From positions 1 through 50,033 of the forward strand of contig JAISJK010000095.1 of the NCBI GenBank assembly GCA_031261565.1: 50,033 bases of DNA, in the 5' to 3' direction. Positions 33,268 to 42,118 of the stretch are shown here, one piece after another; the stretch's first letter is position 1, and each line of letters begins with the position of its first letter. A program made the position numbers and the translations under genes. Source of the DNA: Candidatus Adiutrix sp. Lineage in GTDB: Bacteria > Desulfobacterota > Desulfarculia > Adiutricales > Adiutricaceae. A model generated the notes under the pieces. It saw only the letters and a list, made by a program, of their open reading frames with translations, had not been told where the DNA came from and did no database searches.

Positions 33268-34200
33268 TCAGGCCTTTTTGTTGGCCGCCAGAACCTGTTT
33301 GCCCACAGCCACCACCGAGGCGATATCCACCACGTTGTTGGGGATAATCATGGTGTTGCTGGCCTTGGCCAGTTTGCCGAATTCGCCTAGGTAGGATTCG
33401 GCGATGCGCAGCGAGACCGCCTCATCGCCCCCCGGCTGACCAATGACCTCGGCCACCATCTTCAGGCCCAGGGCCGTGGCCTCGGCCACCAGGCGAATCT
33501 GGGAAGCATGGCCCTCGGCCTCGTTGATAAGCCGCTGCTTTTCACCCTCGGATATATTGATCTTGGCCTGCTTCTCCCCCTCGGCCCGGTTGACCTCGGC
33601 CTGGCGCTCGCCTTCCGAGCGGGCGATCTCGGCCCGCTTTTCCCGCTCGGCTTTCATGTATTGCTCCATGGCGTCCTTGATGCTCTGGGGCGGGGTGATG
33701 TTGCGCACCTCATAGCGGTTGACCTTGATGCCCCAGGGCTCGGAGGCCTTGTCCACGGCCTCGATGATGGCGGCGTTGATGGTCTCCCGCTCCTCAAAGG
33801 TGCGGTCGAGCTCCAGCTTGCCGATGACGCTGCGCATGGTGGTCTGGGCGATCTGGATGGCCGCGAAGTGGTAGTGATCCACGCCGTAGCTGGCTTTTTT
33901 GGGATCCATCACCGTCATGTAGAGCACTCCGTCCACCTCCACCGAGATGTTGTCGCGGGTGATGCAGATTTGGGAGGCCACGTCAATGACCTGCTCTTTG
34001 AGGGTGTGCTTGTAGGCCACCCGATCCAGAAAGGGTATCAGCAGATGGAATCCGGAAATCAAAGTGGCGTGAAACTTGCCCAGCCGCTCCACCACAAAGG
34101 CCTCGTTCTGGGGCACGATGCGGACATATTTGACGAAGATGAAGATGAGGAAGGCGGCGGCCACCATCAGGCCGGTCAGGGTCGAGCTGTTGAAATTCAT
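33268..34200 (-). CDS. SPFH/band-7 (stomatin-like, QmcA-type) membrane protein
   Basis: A 310-residue protein with an N-terminal transmembrane segment (about 8-26) and the SPFH domain (about 27-200: IVPQNEAFVVERLGKFH, GFHLLIPFLDRVAYKHTLKE). A long charged coiled-coil (about 195-255, repeats of RSEGERQAEVNRAEGEKQAK) follows. SPFH proteins form ring-like membrane scaffolds that organise lipids and proteases. An NfeD gene directly upstream in the same operon is the standard partner arrangement. AAAGGAG precedes the ATG. Confidence 0.92.
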   Translation of the reverse strand: MNFNSSTLTGLMVAAAFLIFIFVKYVRIVPQNEAFVVERLGKFHATLISGFHLLIPFLDRVAYKHTLKEQVIDVASQICITRDNISVEVDGVLYMTVMDPKKASYGVDHYHFAAIQIAQTTMRSVIGKLELDRTFEERETINAAIIEAVDKASEPWGIKVNRYEVRNITPPQSIKDAMEQYMKAEREKRAEIARSEGERQAEVNRAEGEKQAKINISEGEKQRLINEAEGHASQIRLVAEATALGLKMVAEVIGQPGGDEAVSLRIAESYLGEFGKLAKASNTMIIPNNVVDIASVVAVGKQVLAANKKA

Positions 34201-34234
34201 GCAAATCTCCTTTAGGTTGAAAAACTTTGGCTGT

Positions 34235-34696
34235 TTATAGAGAGGTCACAATCAGAGTCAGGCCGTCCAGGCCGACCACTTTGGCCCGGGCCCCAGCGGG
34301 TAGGTGCGGCCCGTCAGTGCGAACCTGCCAGTTGGTGCCGTCCAGCTCGGCCAGACCGGGCTGCCCCGGCCCGGCCTCTTTGAGGATGCTGACTTCCCGG
34401 CCCAGATAGCGCGAGCTGACCACCGGGTCGTCCAGGTTGTCGCTCTGGGCCAGCCGGCCCCGGAGCAGGGCTTTGAATTTTTGCCGGAAAATAAGCAGGG
34501 CGGCCACGGAGACGGCGATAAATATCAGCCACTGCGCGATCTGATCCAGGTTCAGAAACAGCAGCAACAGGCTGACCACCCAGGCCCCCAGTCCGAAAAA
34601 GACCAGAAAGAAGCCCGGGGTCAGGGCCTCCAGCACCAGAAAAACAATCCCCAGCAAAAACCAGCACAAACCCGGCTCAAGAGTGAATTCCGTCAT
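34235..34696 (-). CDS. NfeD family protein
   Basis: A 153-residue membrane protein with about four helices in residues 8-70 and a C-terminal soluble OB-fold domain (about 90-150: RYLGREVSILKEAGPGQPGLAELDG and VVGLDGLTLIVT). This is the short NfeD form that pairs with SPFH proteins; both genes lie 34 bp apart in the same direction. The function is linked to membrane quality control, but the mechanism is not settled. Confidence 0.88.
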   Translation of the reverse strand: MTEFTLEPGLCWFLLGIVFLVLEALTPGFFLVFFGLGAWVVSLLLLFLNLDQIAQWLIFIAVSVAALLIFRQKFKALLRGRLAQSDNLDDPVVSSRYLGREVSILKEAGPGQPGLAELDGTNWQVRTDGPHLPAGARAKVVGLDGLTLIVTSL

Positions 34697-34734
34697 AGGG
34701 TCACCGCCTTTCCGGCTGTCAGGCTGTCAGCTTT

Positions 34735-35310
34735 TCAGCCCTTGATTTTTTTCAAAAGCCAGGCCATATTGGCCCCGGCCACCCGCATGGTCTGCTCGCC
34801 CTCGGTGTCCTGGCGCACCTCGCCCAGCTCCCGGGCCACGCCCAGGTTCCAATAGATGGAGCCCACGGTAAACATGCCCATAATGCCAAAAAAATGGTTG
34901 ATGGAATCATAGGTGTGCACCTGCCCGGCCCGGCGGGCCACCACAGCGGCCATGCCGGCTTTGCGCTCCAGGAGGCGGCCGTTGGCGTTGGCCACATAGC
35001 CGCACCGGTCGATCAGGGCCTTCAGTTCCGGGGTCAGGTCGGCGAAATAGACCGGGGTGCCCAGAATCAGGCCATCGGCCTCCAGCATCTTGGCGATGAG
35101 GCCATTGATCGGGTCGTCATCCTGAATACAGCGGCGGTCGCGGCGCCGGCTGCAGGTGCCGCAGGCTTTACAGCCATGCACCAGCCGGCCGCCAATCTGC
35201 TCCATCTCCACTTCCAGGCCCTCTTTGGCCAGCTCTTCCAGGGCCCAGCCCAGCATAATGGCCGTGTTGCCCGTGGGGCGGGGGCTACCGTTAATGGCCA
35301 GCACTTTCAT
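34735..35310 (-). CDS. Iron-sulfur flavoprotein (NADPH-dependent FMN reductase fold)
   Basis: A 191-residue flavodoxin-like protein. The FMN phosphate loop is INGSPRPTGNTA (about 5-16). A compact cysteine motif, C-x2-C-x2-C-x7-C in GCKACGTCSRRRDRRC (about 48-63), matches the [4Fe-4S] signature of archaeal and bacterial iron-sulfur flavoproteins, and TPVYFADLTPELKALIDR is family-typical. These are oxygen- or peroxide-related electron carriers in anaerobes; the substrate here is unknown. The ATG at 35310 lies inside the 3' end of the upstream metal-hydrolase gene (20-bp overlap), so the two are coupled. Confidence 0.85.
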   Translation of the reverse strand: MKVLAINGSPRPTGNTAIMLGWALEELAKEGLEVEMEQIGGRLVHGCKACGTCSRRRDRRCIQDDDPINGLIAKMLEADGLILGTPVYFADLTPELKALIDRCGYVANANGRLLERKAGMAAVVARRAGQVHTYDSINHFFGIMGMFTVGSIYWNLGVARELGEVRQDTEGEQTMRVAGANMAWLLKKIKG

Positions 35311-35953
35311 GTTTGCCTCCAGAAATGGTTTTAATTTCCACCGCCACCTGGCCGGCGAGGGCGGTTTTGAATTGGCGGGCCATCTCTTCATCCCCGACAA
35401 TCTTGCCGTAATGGATGGGGATGGCCACTTCCGGCCTGATGGTCAGGGCCGCCTGGGCCGCCTCGGCGGCGGTCATGACGTAGGTGCCGGAAACCGGGAG
35501 CAGGGCCACCTGGGCCTGAATATCTTTCATCTCGGGAATGAAGTCGGTGTCGCCGGCGTGGTAGATGCTCAGACCGTCCAGGGTGACCACAAACCCCAGG
35601 CCCCCGGCCGCCCGGGGGTGAAAATCCTTATTGGTGTTGTAGGCCGGCACGGCCTTGATGACCACCCCAAAGACCTCCAGCTCATCACCGGGCTCCATGA
35701 CCGTGATGGGGCTGTCGTAGCCGGCCTCCCGGAGTTTGGCCTCGGCCGGGTCGGTGGTGAAGAGGCGGGTGGCCGGGCTGGTCAGGCCCTTTAAGGCGGC
35801 CGGGTCGCAGTGGTCATAGTGGTCATGGGTGACCAGCAGAATCTGGGCCGGGGGGCCGCTCACTTCCCAGGGGTCAATGTAGATGGTGCGGCTGCCGGCC
35901 AGGCGCACGCTGTCGTGGCCCAGCCATAAAATGTGGTCGGTCTTGACGCTCAT
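35291..35953 (-). CDS. Metal-dependent hydrolase (UPF0173/YtkL-like)
   Basis: A 220-residue stand-alone metallo-beta-lactamase-fold protein. Metal ligands are in LVTHDHYDHCDP (HxHxDH, about 41-48), and the later motifs YHAGDTDFIPEM and PIHYGKIVGD carry further ligands. Proteins like this are annotated as hydrolases of unknown substrate. It is 21 bp downstream of the penicillin-binding gene and overlaps the flavoprotein gene, so all three are one operon. Confidence 0.85.
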   Translation of the reverse strand: MSVKTDHILWLGHDSVRLAGSRTIYIDPWEVSGPPAQILLVTHDHYDHCDPAALKGLTSPATRLFTTDPAEAKLREAGYDSPITVMEPGDELEVFGVVIKAVPAYNTNKDFHPRAAGGLGFVVTLDGLSIYHAGDTDFIPEMKDIQAQVALLPVSGTYVMTAAEAAQAALTIRPEVAIPIHYGKIVGDEEMARQFKTALAGQVAVEIKTISGGKHESAGH

Positions 35954-35974
35954 GGCGGTATCTCCTCATTATTC

Positions 35975-37378
35975 TTAATGAGTATAACCGACTGTCCGGG
36001 TAGTGGCAAGGGCCGATTTAGGGGCGGCGGCCTGCTTCCGGGGCGGGGTCAGACGGCCCCGGTAATAGGCGGCCAGAGCTTCCCGGATCATTTTCTGGCT
36101 GGTGGTGGTGGTCAGGCCATTGTGGATGAGCACGGCGCTCAGGGCTATCTTGTCCCGGCAGCCGGCGCCGGGCCTGGGCGTGGCCCAGGCCACAAACCAA
36201 TCCACCCGGCGGCCTTCCTCGTCATTGATGGTGCCGCTTTTGCCGCCGACAATGAGGCGGGATAAAACCGGGTGAGAGCGCACCGCCGCGCCGATTACTT
36301 TGCGGCCCGTGCCCTCTTCCACGGCTGAGCGCATCAGGCGGGCCAGCTCTTCGGCCGTGGCCGGGCTGATGACCTCCCGGGCCTGGCCCGGCGCTGATTG
36401 ATAATAGATGCGGTTTTCGCGGTCAAAGACTTCCCGCACAATTCTAGGCTCGGGCAGACTGCCGCCGGCCACCACGGCTGCGGCCATCAGGGCGGCGTGG
36501 AGGGGTGACATCCTGGTCTGGCGGTTGAAGCCGGAGGCCAGCTCAGCCAGATGGAAATTGTCAGTCTCATCGATGCTGAAACTGGAAGCTTCCACCGGCA
36601 TTTCAAAATCTATATCCTGATTGAAGCCGAAACGGCCGGCGAAATCAGCTAAATCTTCCGGGCCCACGAAGGCGCCGAGCTTGCCGAAGACAGTATTGAT
36701 GCTCTCGGCGAAACTTTCCTGGAGGGTAGCTGTCTGGCGGCCCCGATCCGGGGTCCGGGCCACGTTATTTTTATAGAGGGTGTGCTTGCCGCCGTCATAG
36801 GCCAGTTTGGAGTCGGCGGAAAGCTCGGCCTTTTCCACGGCGGCGGCGGCGGTGACGATTTTAAAAAGGCTGGCGGCCGGAAAGGAGCCGGCCAGGGCGG
36901 CCTGGCGATCCAGCCCCCCCTCGCGATAGCCGGCCAGGGCCAAGACTTCGCCGCTCTCCGGATCCAGGGCCACCAGGGCGGCCTGGCTGGCCCGGCTGTT
37001 GCTGATCAGGGTTTCGCAGCGGGCTTGCAGCTCCGGCCGCAGAGTGCTGCGGACGAATAGCCGCCGGCCCTGGCGGTCGATGACCGGCAGAACCTCCTGG
37101 CTATCGCCTAAGGAGCGGGCACCGATCAGGCTGACCAGCTCTTTTTTGGCCAGCTCCGGCTGACCCCCGGCCGGCCGGGCCATGACGGTGGTGATAGCCG
37201 GCGGGCCGGCCTCCGGCCGGGCCTGGCGGCGGCTGATGAGACCCAGAACCATCAGGATCAGCTCTAAAAAGATAAGCGCCGAGAGCAGGGCTATGGCCAG
37301 GCGGCTCAGATTAGGGCGGGGGCCGAGACGGCCGCTGGATGGGCTCTTCAGGCCATAATTTCCCAGATAATTCCACAT
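35975..37378 (-). CDS. Penicillin-binding transpeptidase-domain protein
   Basis: A 467-residue membrane-anchored protein with one N-terminal helix (about 27-48) and a transpeptidase domain (about 135-440). Active-site motifs are SLFK (SxxK, about residue 169-172), SIN (SxN) in AESINTVFG, and KSG in GGKSGT in place of the usual KTG. There is no glycosyltransferase domain, and the N-terminal dimerisation domain of class B enzymes is very short (~85 residues). The tail is basic and Ala/Pro-rich. It likely cross-links peptidoglycan in the periplasm. It heads a minus-strand operon with the metal hydrolase and flavoprotein. Confidence 0.88.
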   Translation of the reverse strand: MWNYLGNYGLKSPSSGRLGPRPNLSRLAIALLSALIFLELILMVLGLISRRQARPEAGPPAITTVMARPAGGQPELAKKELVSLIGARSLGDSQEVLPVIDRQGRRLFVRSTLRPELQARCETLISNSRASQAALVALDPESGEVLALAGYREGGLDRQAALAGSFPAASLFKIVTAAAAVEKAELSADSKLAYDGGKHTLYKNNVARTPDRGRQTATLQESFAESINTVFGKLGAFVGPEDLADFAGRFGFNQDIDFEMPVEASSFSIDETDNFHLAELASGFNRQTRMSPLHAALMAAAVVAGGSLPEPRIVREVFDRENRIYYQSAPGQAREVISPATAEELARLMRSAVEEGTGRKVIGAAVRSHPVLSRLIVGGKSGTINDEEGRRVDWFVAWATPRPGAGCRDKIALSAVLIHNGLTTTTSQKMIREALAAYYRGRLTPPRKQAAAPKSALATTRTVGYTH

Positions 37379-37444
37379 GGGCTGGAGTATAACACAAAAT
37401 TAAGTAAAATTGAATATTAATTATTATAAATTATAGGGTCTGAT

Positions 37445-37473
37445 TTGAGGATCATCTCAGATAGTGATATAAT
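37445..37473 (+). promoter_or_regulatory. Sigma-70 promoter for the DUF3786 gene
   Basis: TTGAGG (37445-37450) and a perfect TATAAT (37468-37473) with 17-bp spacing, 30 bp before the start. The rest of the 37379-37503 gap is very AT-rich. Confidence 0.6.
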
Positions 37474-37503
37474 ACCGCCTATTTACTTGATCGGGCCGGG
37501 GCT

Positions 37504-38121
37504 ATGAAACATATTAATGGCTATGAGCAGATTTATCTGGATTTGGCGGCTGACCTGGCCGGGTTTGACCTAGTGGGCAACGCGTCTCACCTGGGTCTGC
37601 GGGTAGTAGAGGGCGGGGTCGGGCTGCGGTTTTTGGGCCGGGATTATCAGGTGTCGGCCAGGGGGGTGGAGGTGCTGGACGGCCGCCCGGTCAGCTTCAA
37701 TCACCTGAGCCTGGCGGCTCATTACGCCATGAGCCCTGGCCGGGGGGAGCCCTCCGGCCAGTTTCTGCCGCTCCGGCGTCTGACTGGCCTGGTGGAGGGG
37801 CAGGGCGCTTACGACCGGGATGGCCTGAGCCGGCCGTTAATAAAAAAGTTCGGCAGCGACCGGGCCTCTCTGGAAGCGGCTATAGATAGCCTGGAAGGCT
37901 GCCCGGCCGGGCCGGATCCGTCCGGCGGCCTGGCCTGGCTTTTCCAGCCTTTCCCCAAAGTGGCGCTGAAACTGATTCATCACCCGGCCGATGAGGAATT
38001 CCCGGCTGAATACCAGCTCCGGTTTGATTCGTCGGCCACCCGCTTTATGGCCTTTGAGGCCCTTGGCTTTCTGGCCGGCGTCTTTGTCCAGGACCTCTGC
38101 GCCGGCGGCCCGCTGGGCTAG
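37504..38121 (+). CDS. DUF3786 domain protein
   Basis: A 205-residue soluble protein that I recognise as the DUF3786 family, found mainly in strict anaerobes such as sulfate reducers and acetogens, often as an extra domain or neighbour of corrinoid or iron-sulfur proteins. Visible patterns are GYEQIYLDLAADL, LGRDYQVS, YAMSPGRGEPSG and the C-terminal KLIHHPADEEFPAEYQLRFD. There are only two cysteines and no classical catalytic motif. It stands alone with its own promoter, convergent with the CDF gene. The function is unknown. Confidence 0.8.
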   Translation: MKHINGYEQIYLDLAADLAGFDLVGNASHLGLRVVEGGVGLRFLGRDYQVSARGVEVLDGRPVSFNHLSLAAHYAMSPGRGEPSGQFLPLRRLTGLVEGQGAYDRDGLSRPLIKKFGSDRASLEAAIDSLEGCPAGPDPSGGLAWLFQPFPKVALKLIHHPADEEFPAEYQLRFDSSATRFMAFEALGFLAGVFVQDLCAGGPLG

Positions 38122-38162
38122 CCTATACCGAACAGGCGGACAAGCGAAAACACCAGCCGGAT

Positions 38163-39131
38163 TTATCCCTGCTCCGCCGGCTCGACATGAATCACCACAT
38201 CCACCGGCTGGGGGCCGGGTCTCTCGACCTGGAGATTGAGTATCTTGTATTTAACTGCGGCGGCCAGGCGGTGGCTTTCAGTGACAGTCATGGCCCCATC
38301 CACCCAGATATGCAGATCCACGGCCAAAGTCTCGGGCGACAGATGGCGGGTGCGTATTTTATGAGTGGCCACCACCCTGGGAGTGGATAGCGCCGCCTGC
38401 CGGATGGCTTCCCGCATCTGGCCATCGGCGCTGGCGTCAACCAGGGCCGACAGGGTGGGTTTAACCACTTCCCAGGCGGCCGCCAGCAACATGAGGCAGA
38501 CCACCAGCGTGCCCAGGGGGTCAAGATACCACAGATTCAGGCCGGACTGCGCGCCCCAGGCCGTCAGGCCGATGGCCAGGGCCGGCGGGATGGAGCTTAA
38601 GGCGTCGGAGCGGTGGTGCCAGGCGTTGGCGATCAGGGCCGATGAGCTCAAAAGGCGCCCTTTGGCCGCTGTCCACCGGAAGAGAATCTCTTTACTGATA
38701 ATGCTGCTGATGGCCGCGCCCAGGGCCAGCCAGGTGGCGGCGGTGACCCGCACCAGCCGCTGGGCCTCGTCTTCATTGATGTCCCGGCTCAGATTGGCCG
38801 CAGCCTCCCAGCCCAGGGCCAGACCCAGGAGGGCCAGCGACAGGCCGATAGCCAGGGTGATCATGGTTTCTATTTTTTTATGGCCATAGGGGTGCTCGTC
38901 ATCGGCCGGGGCTGTCCAGTAGCGGACGCCAATCAAAACCGCCAGATCCGTGCCCAGGTCGGATAAGCTGTGGATGGCGTCGGCCATCAGAGCCCGGCTG
39001 CCGGCCAGGACGGCTCCGCAGCCTTTCAGGGCCGCCAGGACGACATTGAGAGCCACTCCGACCACGGTGATCAGGGATATTTCCCGGGTCAGATCCTGGC
39101 CGGTCTTGAAACGGGCGGGCTGGTCGGGCAT
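38163..39131 (-). CDS. Cation diffusion facilitator (CDF) metal exporter
   Basis: A 322-residue inner-membrane divalent-cation/proton antiporter. Six transmembrane helices span about residues 20-235. The metal site residues are in ADAIHSLSDLGTD (helix 2) and NAWHHRSDALSS (helix 5), the zinc/iron/manganese-type HxxxD pattern. A cytoplasmic domain (about 240-315) with DLHIWVDGAMTVTESHRLA follows. AAGGAGG precedes the ATG. It lies 68 bp downstream of the HMA-like gene, so it is probably the last gene of the metal-transport operon. Confidence 0.93.
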   Translation of the reverse strand: MPDQPARFKTGQDLTREISLITVVGVALNVVLAALKGCGAVLAGSRALMADAIHSLSDLGTDLAVLIGVRYWTAPADDEHPYGHKKIETMITLAIGLSLALLGLALGWEAAANLSRDINEDEAQRLVRVTAATWLALGAAISSIISKEILFRWTAAKGRLLSSSALIANAWHHRSDALSSIPPALAIGLTAWGAQSGLNLWYLDPLGTLVVCLMLLAAAWEVVKPTLSALVDASADGQMREAIRQAALSTPRVVATHKIRTRHLSPETLAVDLHIWVDGAMTVTESHRLAAAVKYKILNLQVERPGPQPVDVVIHVEPAEQG

Positions 39132-39199
39132 TAAGTCCTCCTTGGGAGCTGATCAAGCTCTAGGACTAACACAAAAAGACCGCCAAGGCCACAGTTTTA

Positions 39200-39682
39200 T
39201 TAATCAGCCGGATCTTTTAAAAGAATGCCCATGATCCGCCGACGGTATTTCAGCACATGCTGGATGGTCAGGCCCGCCAGGGACAGGCCGCTGTAAACAT
39301 GGAGGCCTTTGGAGCGCAGGAAAGCAGAGCTGGAGCAGACCAGGAAGGCCAGGAGCAAGGTCGCATATTCGGCGGTCTCATTGTTCCGGCCCGGGGCGGG
39401 CTGGTTTTCAGCCGAGGCGGCTTGGGCCTCCAGGTTGGCCAGGCGGGTCAAAAAATCGTCAAACCCCTCCGGGTCAAGCTCGGCCAGGATGGTGAAAGCG
39501 GCCTCAGGTTCCATCTCAAGCGGATTATATTCCAGTAAAATCCCGCCGGTGGCCGGGTTGGCGCTGGCCCTGAGCACGCCGGGCCGGGTTTTCAGCTCAG
39601 CCGCCGCCGTGGCCGCCGCGTCCGGGTCTTTAAAGCGCGGGTTGCGAATCCGGGCCCGGCCATTGATAAAGCTGGCAATCAT
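39200..39682 (-). CDS. HMA-like domain membrane protein
   Basis: A 160-residue protein. Residues about 1-75 resemble the ferredoxin-like heavy-metal-associated fold (INGRARIRNPRFKDPDAAAT, RASANPATGGILLEYNP) but lack the CxxC metal motif. A linker and then hydrophobic segments (about 107-140) follow. Such HMA2-type proteins accompany one group of P1B-ATPases. Its start overlaps the ATPase stop by four bases, so the two are translationally coupled. It may serve as an accessory or regulatory subunit; the role is not established. Confidence 0.75.
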   Translation of the reverse strand: MIASFINGRARIRNPRFKDPDAAATAAAELKTRPGVLRASANPATGGILLEYNPLEMEPEAAFTILAELDPEGFDDFLTRLANLEAQAASAENQPAPGRNNETAEYATLLLAFLVCSSSAFLRSKGLHVYSGLSLAGLTIQHVLKYRRRIMGILLKDPAD

Positions 39683-41757
39683 TTTATTTTCTCCGGTAAA
39701 AAGGGCCTGGTGCTGCGCCAGGCCACATAGGCGGTGACGCTGTTGTGTAAAATGGAGATAGCGCTCGGCCCGGCCAGCCCCAAGAGAGCCAGGCTCAGAA
39801 AAATGGTGTTCATAGACACAATGATCCGGTAATTGCCGCGAATACGGCGCATGGTCAGGCGGGACAGTTCCCGGGCTGTCTTCAGGCGCCCCAGGTCGCC
39901 GCCCAGCATGATGACATTGGCGATATCCTGGGCCAGGGGTGAGCTGTCGTTCATGGCCAGGCCCACATTAGCCCGCGACAGGGCCGCTGAATCGTTCAGT
40001 CCGTCGCCCACCATCAGCACCCGCCGCCCCCCGGCCACCAGCTCTTCCACAAATCTGGCTTTGTCCTCGGGCAACAGGTGGGATTGGTACTCGCTAAAGC
40101 CTGTTTCCCGGGCCAGGGCGGCGGCGGTGGTCTCTACATCGCCCGTGAGCATTATCTGGCGGGTCAGGCCGTCAGCTTTCAGATCGGCCAGCAATTCCGG
40201 GACACCCGGCCTCAGCTGATCCTGAATGGAGATCAGGGCCGCCAGCCGCCCGTCCACGGCCAGGTATAAAATGCTGCGGCCCGAGGAGGCTTCGGCCTCG
40301 GCGGCGGTCTCGGCCGGCGGGCTCAGCCGAATGTGCTCATCATCCAGCACGAAATGGCGGCTGCCCAAAATTACTTTCCGCCCCCGCCAAGTGGAGGATA
40401 TGCCGTGGGCCACCACGTAATCAACCTCGGCGTGTTCTTCTTCATGGCCCAGATTTTCCCGCCGGGCCTGGGCCACCACGGCCCGGCCCACCGGGTGCGG
40501 AAAGTGCTCCTCCAGGCAGGCGGCCAGCCGCAGGGCCTCGTCCCGGCTATAACCGTCAAAAGGTATGACCTCAGCCACCCGGGGTTTGGCTTCGGTCAGG
40601 GTGCCGGTTTTGTCGAAAACAATCGTGTCGGCGGCGCTGAGCTCTTCCAGGTAACGCCCGCCCTTGATGAGCAGGCCGTTTTCATTGCCTTCGCGCATGG
40701 CTGACCAAACCGCCAGCGGCGTGGCCAGGCGAATGGCGCAGGAGTAATCCACCAACAGGGCGTTGCCGGCTTTGATGGGGTCGCGGGTGAGGAGATAGAC
40801 CAGGCCGGCCAGGATAAAATTGAAGGGGACGATGGAATCGGCCAGACGCTCGGCCCGCCCCTGAATCCCGGCCTTGGACGATTCCGATTCCTCCAGGTAA
40901 CGGACGAGGGAGTTGACCCTGGTGTCGCCTCCCACTTTGGTGGCCCGGATGACCAGCTCGCCGTCCTCCACCACGGTGCCGGCGAAAACCGCCCCGCCAG
41001 GCGAGCGGTACACCGGCAAAGGTTCCCCGGTCATGGAGGTCTGCCCGACCATGGCCTGTCCATCCACCACCACTCCGTCAACCGGGATCAGGCCGCCGGA
41101 GCGCACCACCACCAGATTCCCCACCGCCAGTTCCGATTCCCTGATTTGAAGCTCCCGGCCCTCCTCAGCGCGTATCCACACCTTTTCATCGTGGCCGCTC
41201 AAGCTGCGGAAAAGGCCGGCGCGGGAGCGCTGCCTGGTCCACATTTCCAGATAATGGCTGAGGGCGAAAAAAAACAACAGGGTGCCGCCGCTCTTAAAGT
41301 CGCGGCGCAGAAAGCAGACCAGCAGGGCCGAGGCGTCCAGCACCTCCACGTTTAAGTGGCCGGAAATCAGGGAAAAGATACCTGATATAAAATAGGGGAT
41401 GGATTTAATCAGGCTGAGGGCCGTCCGCACCGGCCACGGCAGCACTTTTTTGGCCAGATGGCCCCAGACCGGATTGGGGGGCAGGGGTTCTTCTTCCGGC
41501 GGCCTGACCCCGGTTGGCCAACCCGGCCCGGCCCCCTCCGGCTCAAAGCTGGCTATCAGGCTGATAACGCCGGCTTTGGCCGCAGGGTCGAAGACTACCA
41601 GAAGCCCCCGGGTCGAATGACTCCAGGAGACCAACTCCAGGCCCGGCAGTTCGGTCAGGAGAGCGCTCAAGCGGTGAGCGTCATTGGCCCCGAAAGAGTT
41701 GGGGGCCACCCTCAGACGTATTCGCCGCGCCAGGTCGGTGACGACTAATCCATCCAC
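39679..41757 (-). CDS. P1B-type heavy-metal-translocating ATPase with DYSCA motif
   Basis: A 692-residue ATP-driven metal pump. Phosphorylation site DKTGT (382-386), TGE actuator loop (SMTGEPLPV), HP nucleotide site (EEHFPHPVGRA) and VGDGLNDSAAL hinge motif are all intact. The membrane metal motif is DYSCAIRLATP (337-347) instead of the usual CPC/SPC. The N-terminal ~60 residues are HMA-like without CxxC, and the last helix ends SILHNSVTAYVAWRS. Metal specificity cannot be read from this motif; manganese, zinc or iron are possibilities. It sits between a small helical membrane protein and the HMA-like gene, with a CDF exporter downstream, so the operon is for metal export or metallation. Confidence 0.92.
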   Translation of the reverse strand: MDGLVVTDLARRIRLRVAPNSFGANDAHRLSALLTELPGLELVSWSHSTRGLLVVFDPAAKAGVISLIASFEPEGAGPGWPTGVRPPEEEPLPPNPVWGHLAKKVLPWPVRTALSLIKSIPYFISGIFSLISGHLNVEVLDASALLVCFLRRDFKSGGTLLFFFALSHYLEMWTRQRSRAGLFRSLSGHDEKVWIRAEEGRELQIRESELAVGNLVVVRSGGLIPVDGVVVDGQAMVGQTSMTGEPLPVYRSPGGAVFAGTVVEDGELVIRATKVGGDTRVNSLVRYLEESESSKAGIQGRAERLADSIVPFNFILAGLVYLLTRDPIKAGNALLVDYSCAIRLATPLAVWSAMREGNENGLLIKGGRYLEELSAADTIVFDKTGTLTEAKPRVAEVIPFDGYSRDEALRLAACLEEHFPHPVGRAVVAQARRENLGHEEEHAEVDYVVAHGISSTWRGRKVILGSRHFVLDDEHIRLSPPAETAAEAEASSGRSILYLAVDGRLAALISIQDQLRPGVPELLADLKADGLTRQIMLTGDVETTAAALARETGFSEYQSHLLPEDKARFVEELVAGGRRVLMVGDGLNDSAALSRANVGLAMNDSSPLAQDIANVIMLGGDLGRLKTARELSRLTMRRIRGNYRIIVSMNTIFLSLALLGLAGPSAISILHNSVTAYVAWRSTRPFLPEKIK

Positions 41758-41766
41758 CTCTCTGGG

Positions 41767-42015
41767 CTACTCGGCGGCCTTTTGCCGGTCTTGCAGTTTC
41801 TGGTCGGCTTCAGCCACCAGATCCTCCAGGTTTTCTTTAGCCGTTTCCACCAATGCCTGGGCCTTGCGCTTGGCGGCCAGGCCGTGGCTCAACAGGCTGG
41901 AGGCCCCTTCCTTGAGCGGCGAGGGACGACCCGACAGGGCGGCGTGGCTAACCGCGCCCACTAAAACACCAAAGCCGAACAGGGCGGCCAATCTCCATCC
42001 ATTCATAATAAACAC
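41767..42015 (-). CDS. Small membrane-anchored helical protein (PacL/DUF1490-like?)
   Basis: An 82-residue protein. One transmembrane helix (about 8-27, LAALFGFGVLVGAVSHAAL) is followed by a charged amphipathic helix (about 48-80, KRKAQALVETAKENLEDLVA). It lies 9 bp upstream of the P1B-ATPase. The plan, and the pattern of RKAxxxxExAKxxxxDLVAEA, recall mycobacterial PacL (DUF1490) scaffold proteins that cluster P-type ATPases in the membrane. The C-terminal metal-binding histidine tail of PacL is absent. Resemblance is from memory and needs a profile search. Confidence 0.6.
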   Translation of the reverse strand: MFIMNGWRLAALFGFGVLVGAVSHAALSGRPSPLKEGASSLLSHGLAAKRKAQALVETAKENLEDLVAEADQKLQDRQKAAE

Positions 42016-42047
42016 CTGACTCCTTACGCTGGTTTGAATGCTCCGGC

Positions 42048-42075
42048 CCCCGGCCCGGCCTAATCCGGGCCGGGG
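42048..42075 (-). repeat. GC-rich hairpin in the metal-operon leader
   Basis: Perfect 11-bp arms (42048-42058 with 42065-42075) and a 6-base loop. With the minus-strand promoter at 42119-42147, it lies in the mRNA leader about 30 bases before the first start codon. No T-run follows on the minus strand, so a simple terminator is unlikely. Confidence 0.65.
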
Positions 42076-42118
42076 TAGCCTCGAGCGGGAAAGTTTCAGA
42101 GAGGCTGACTTGGTTAAA

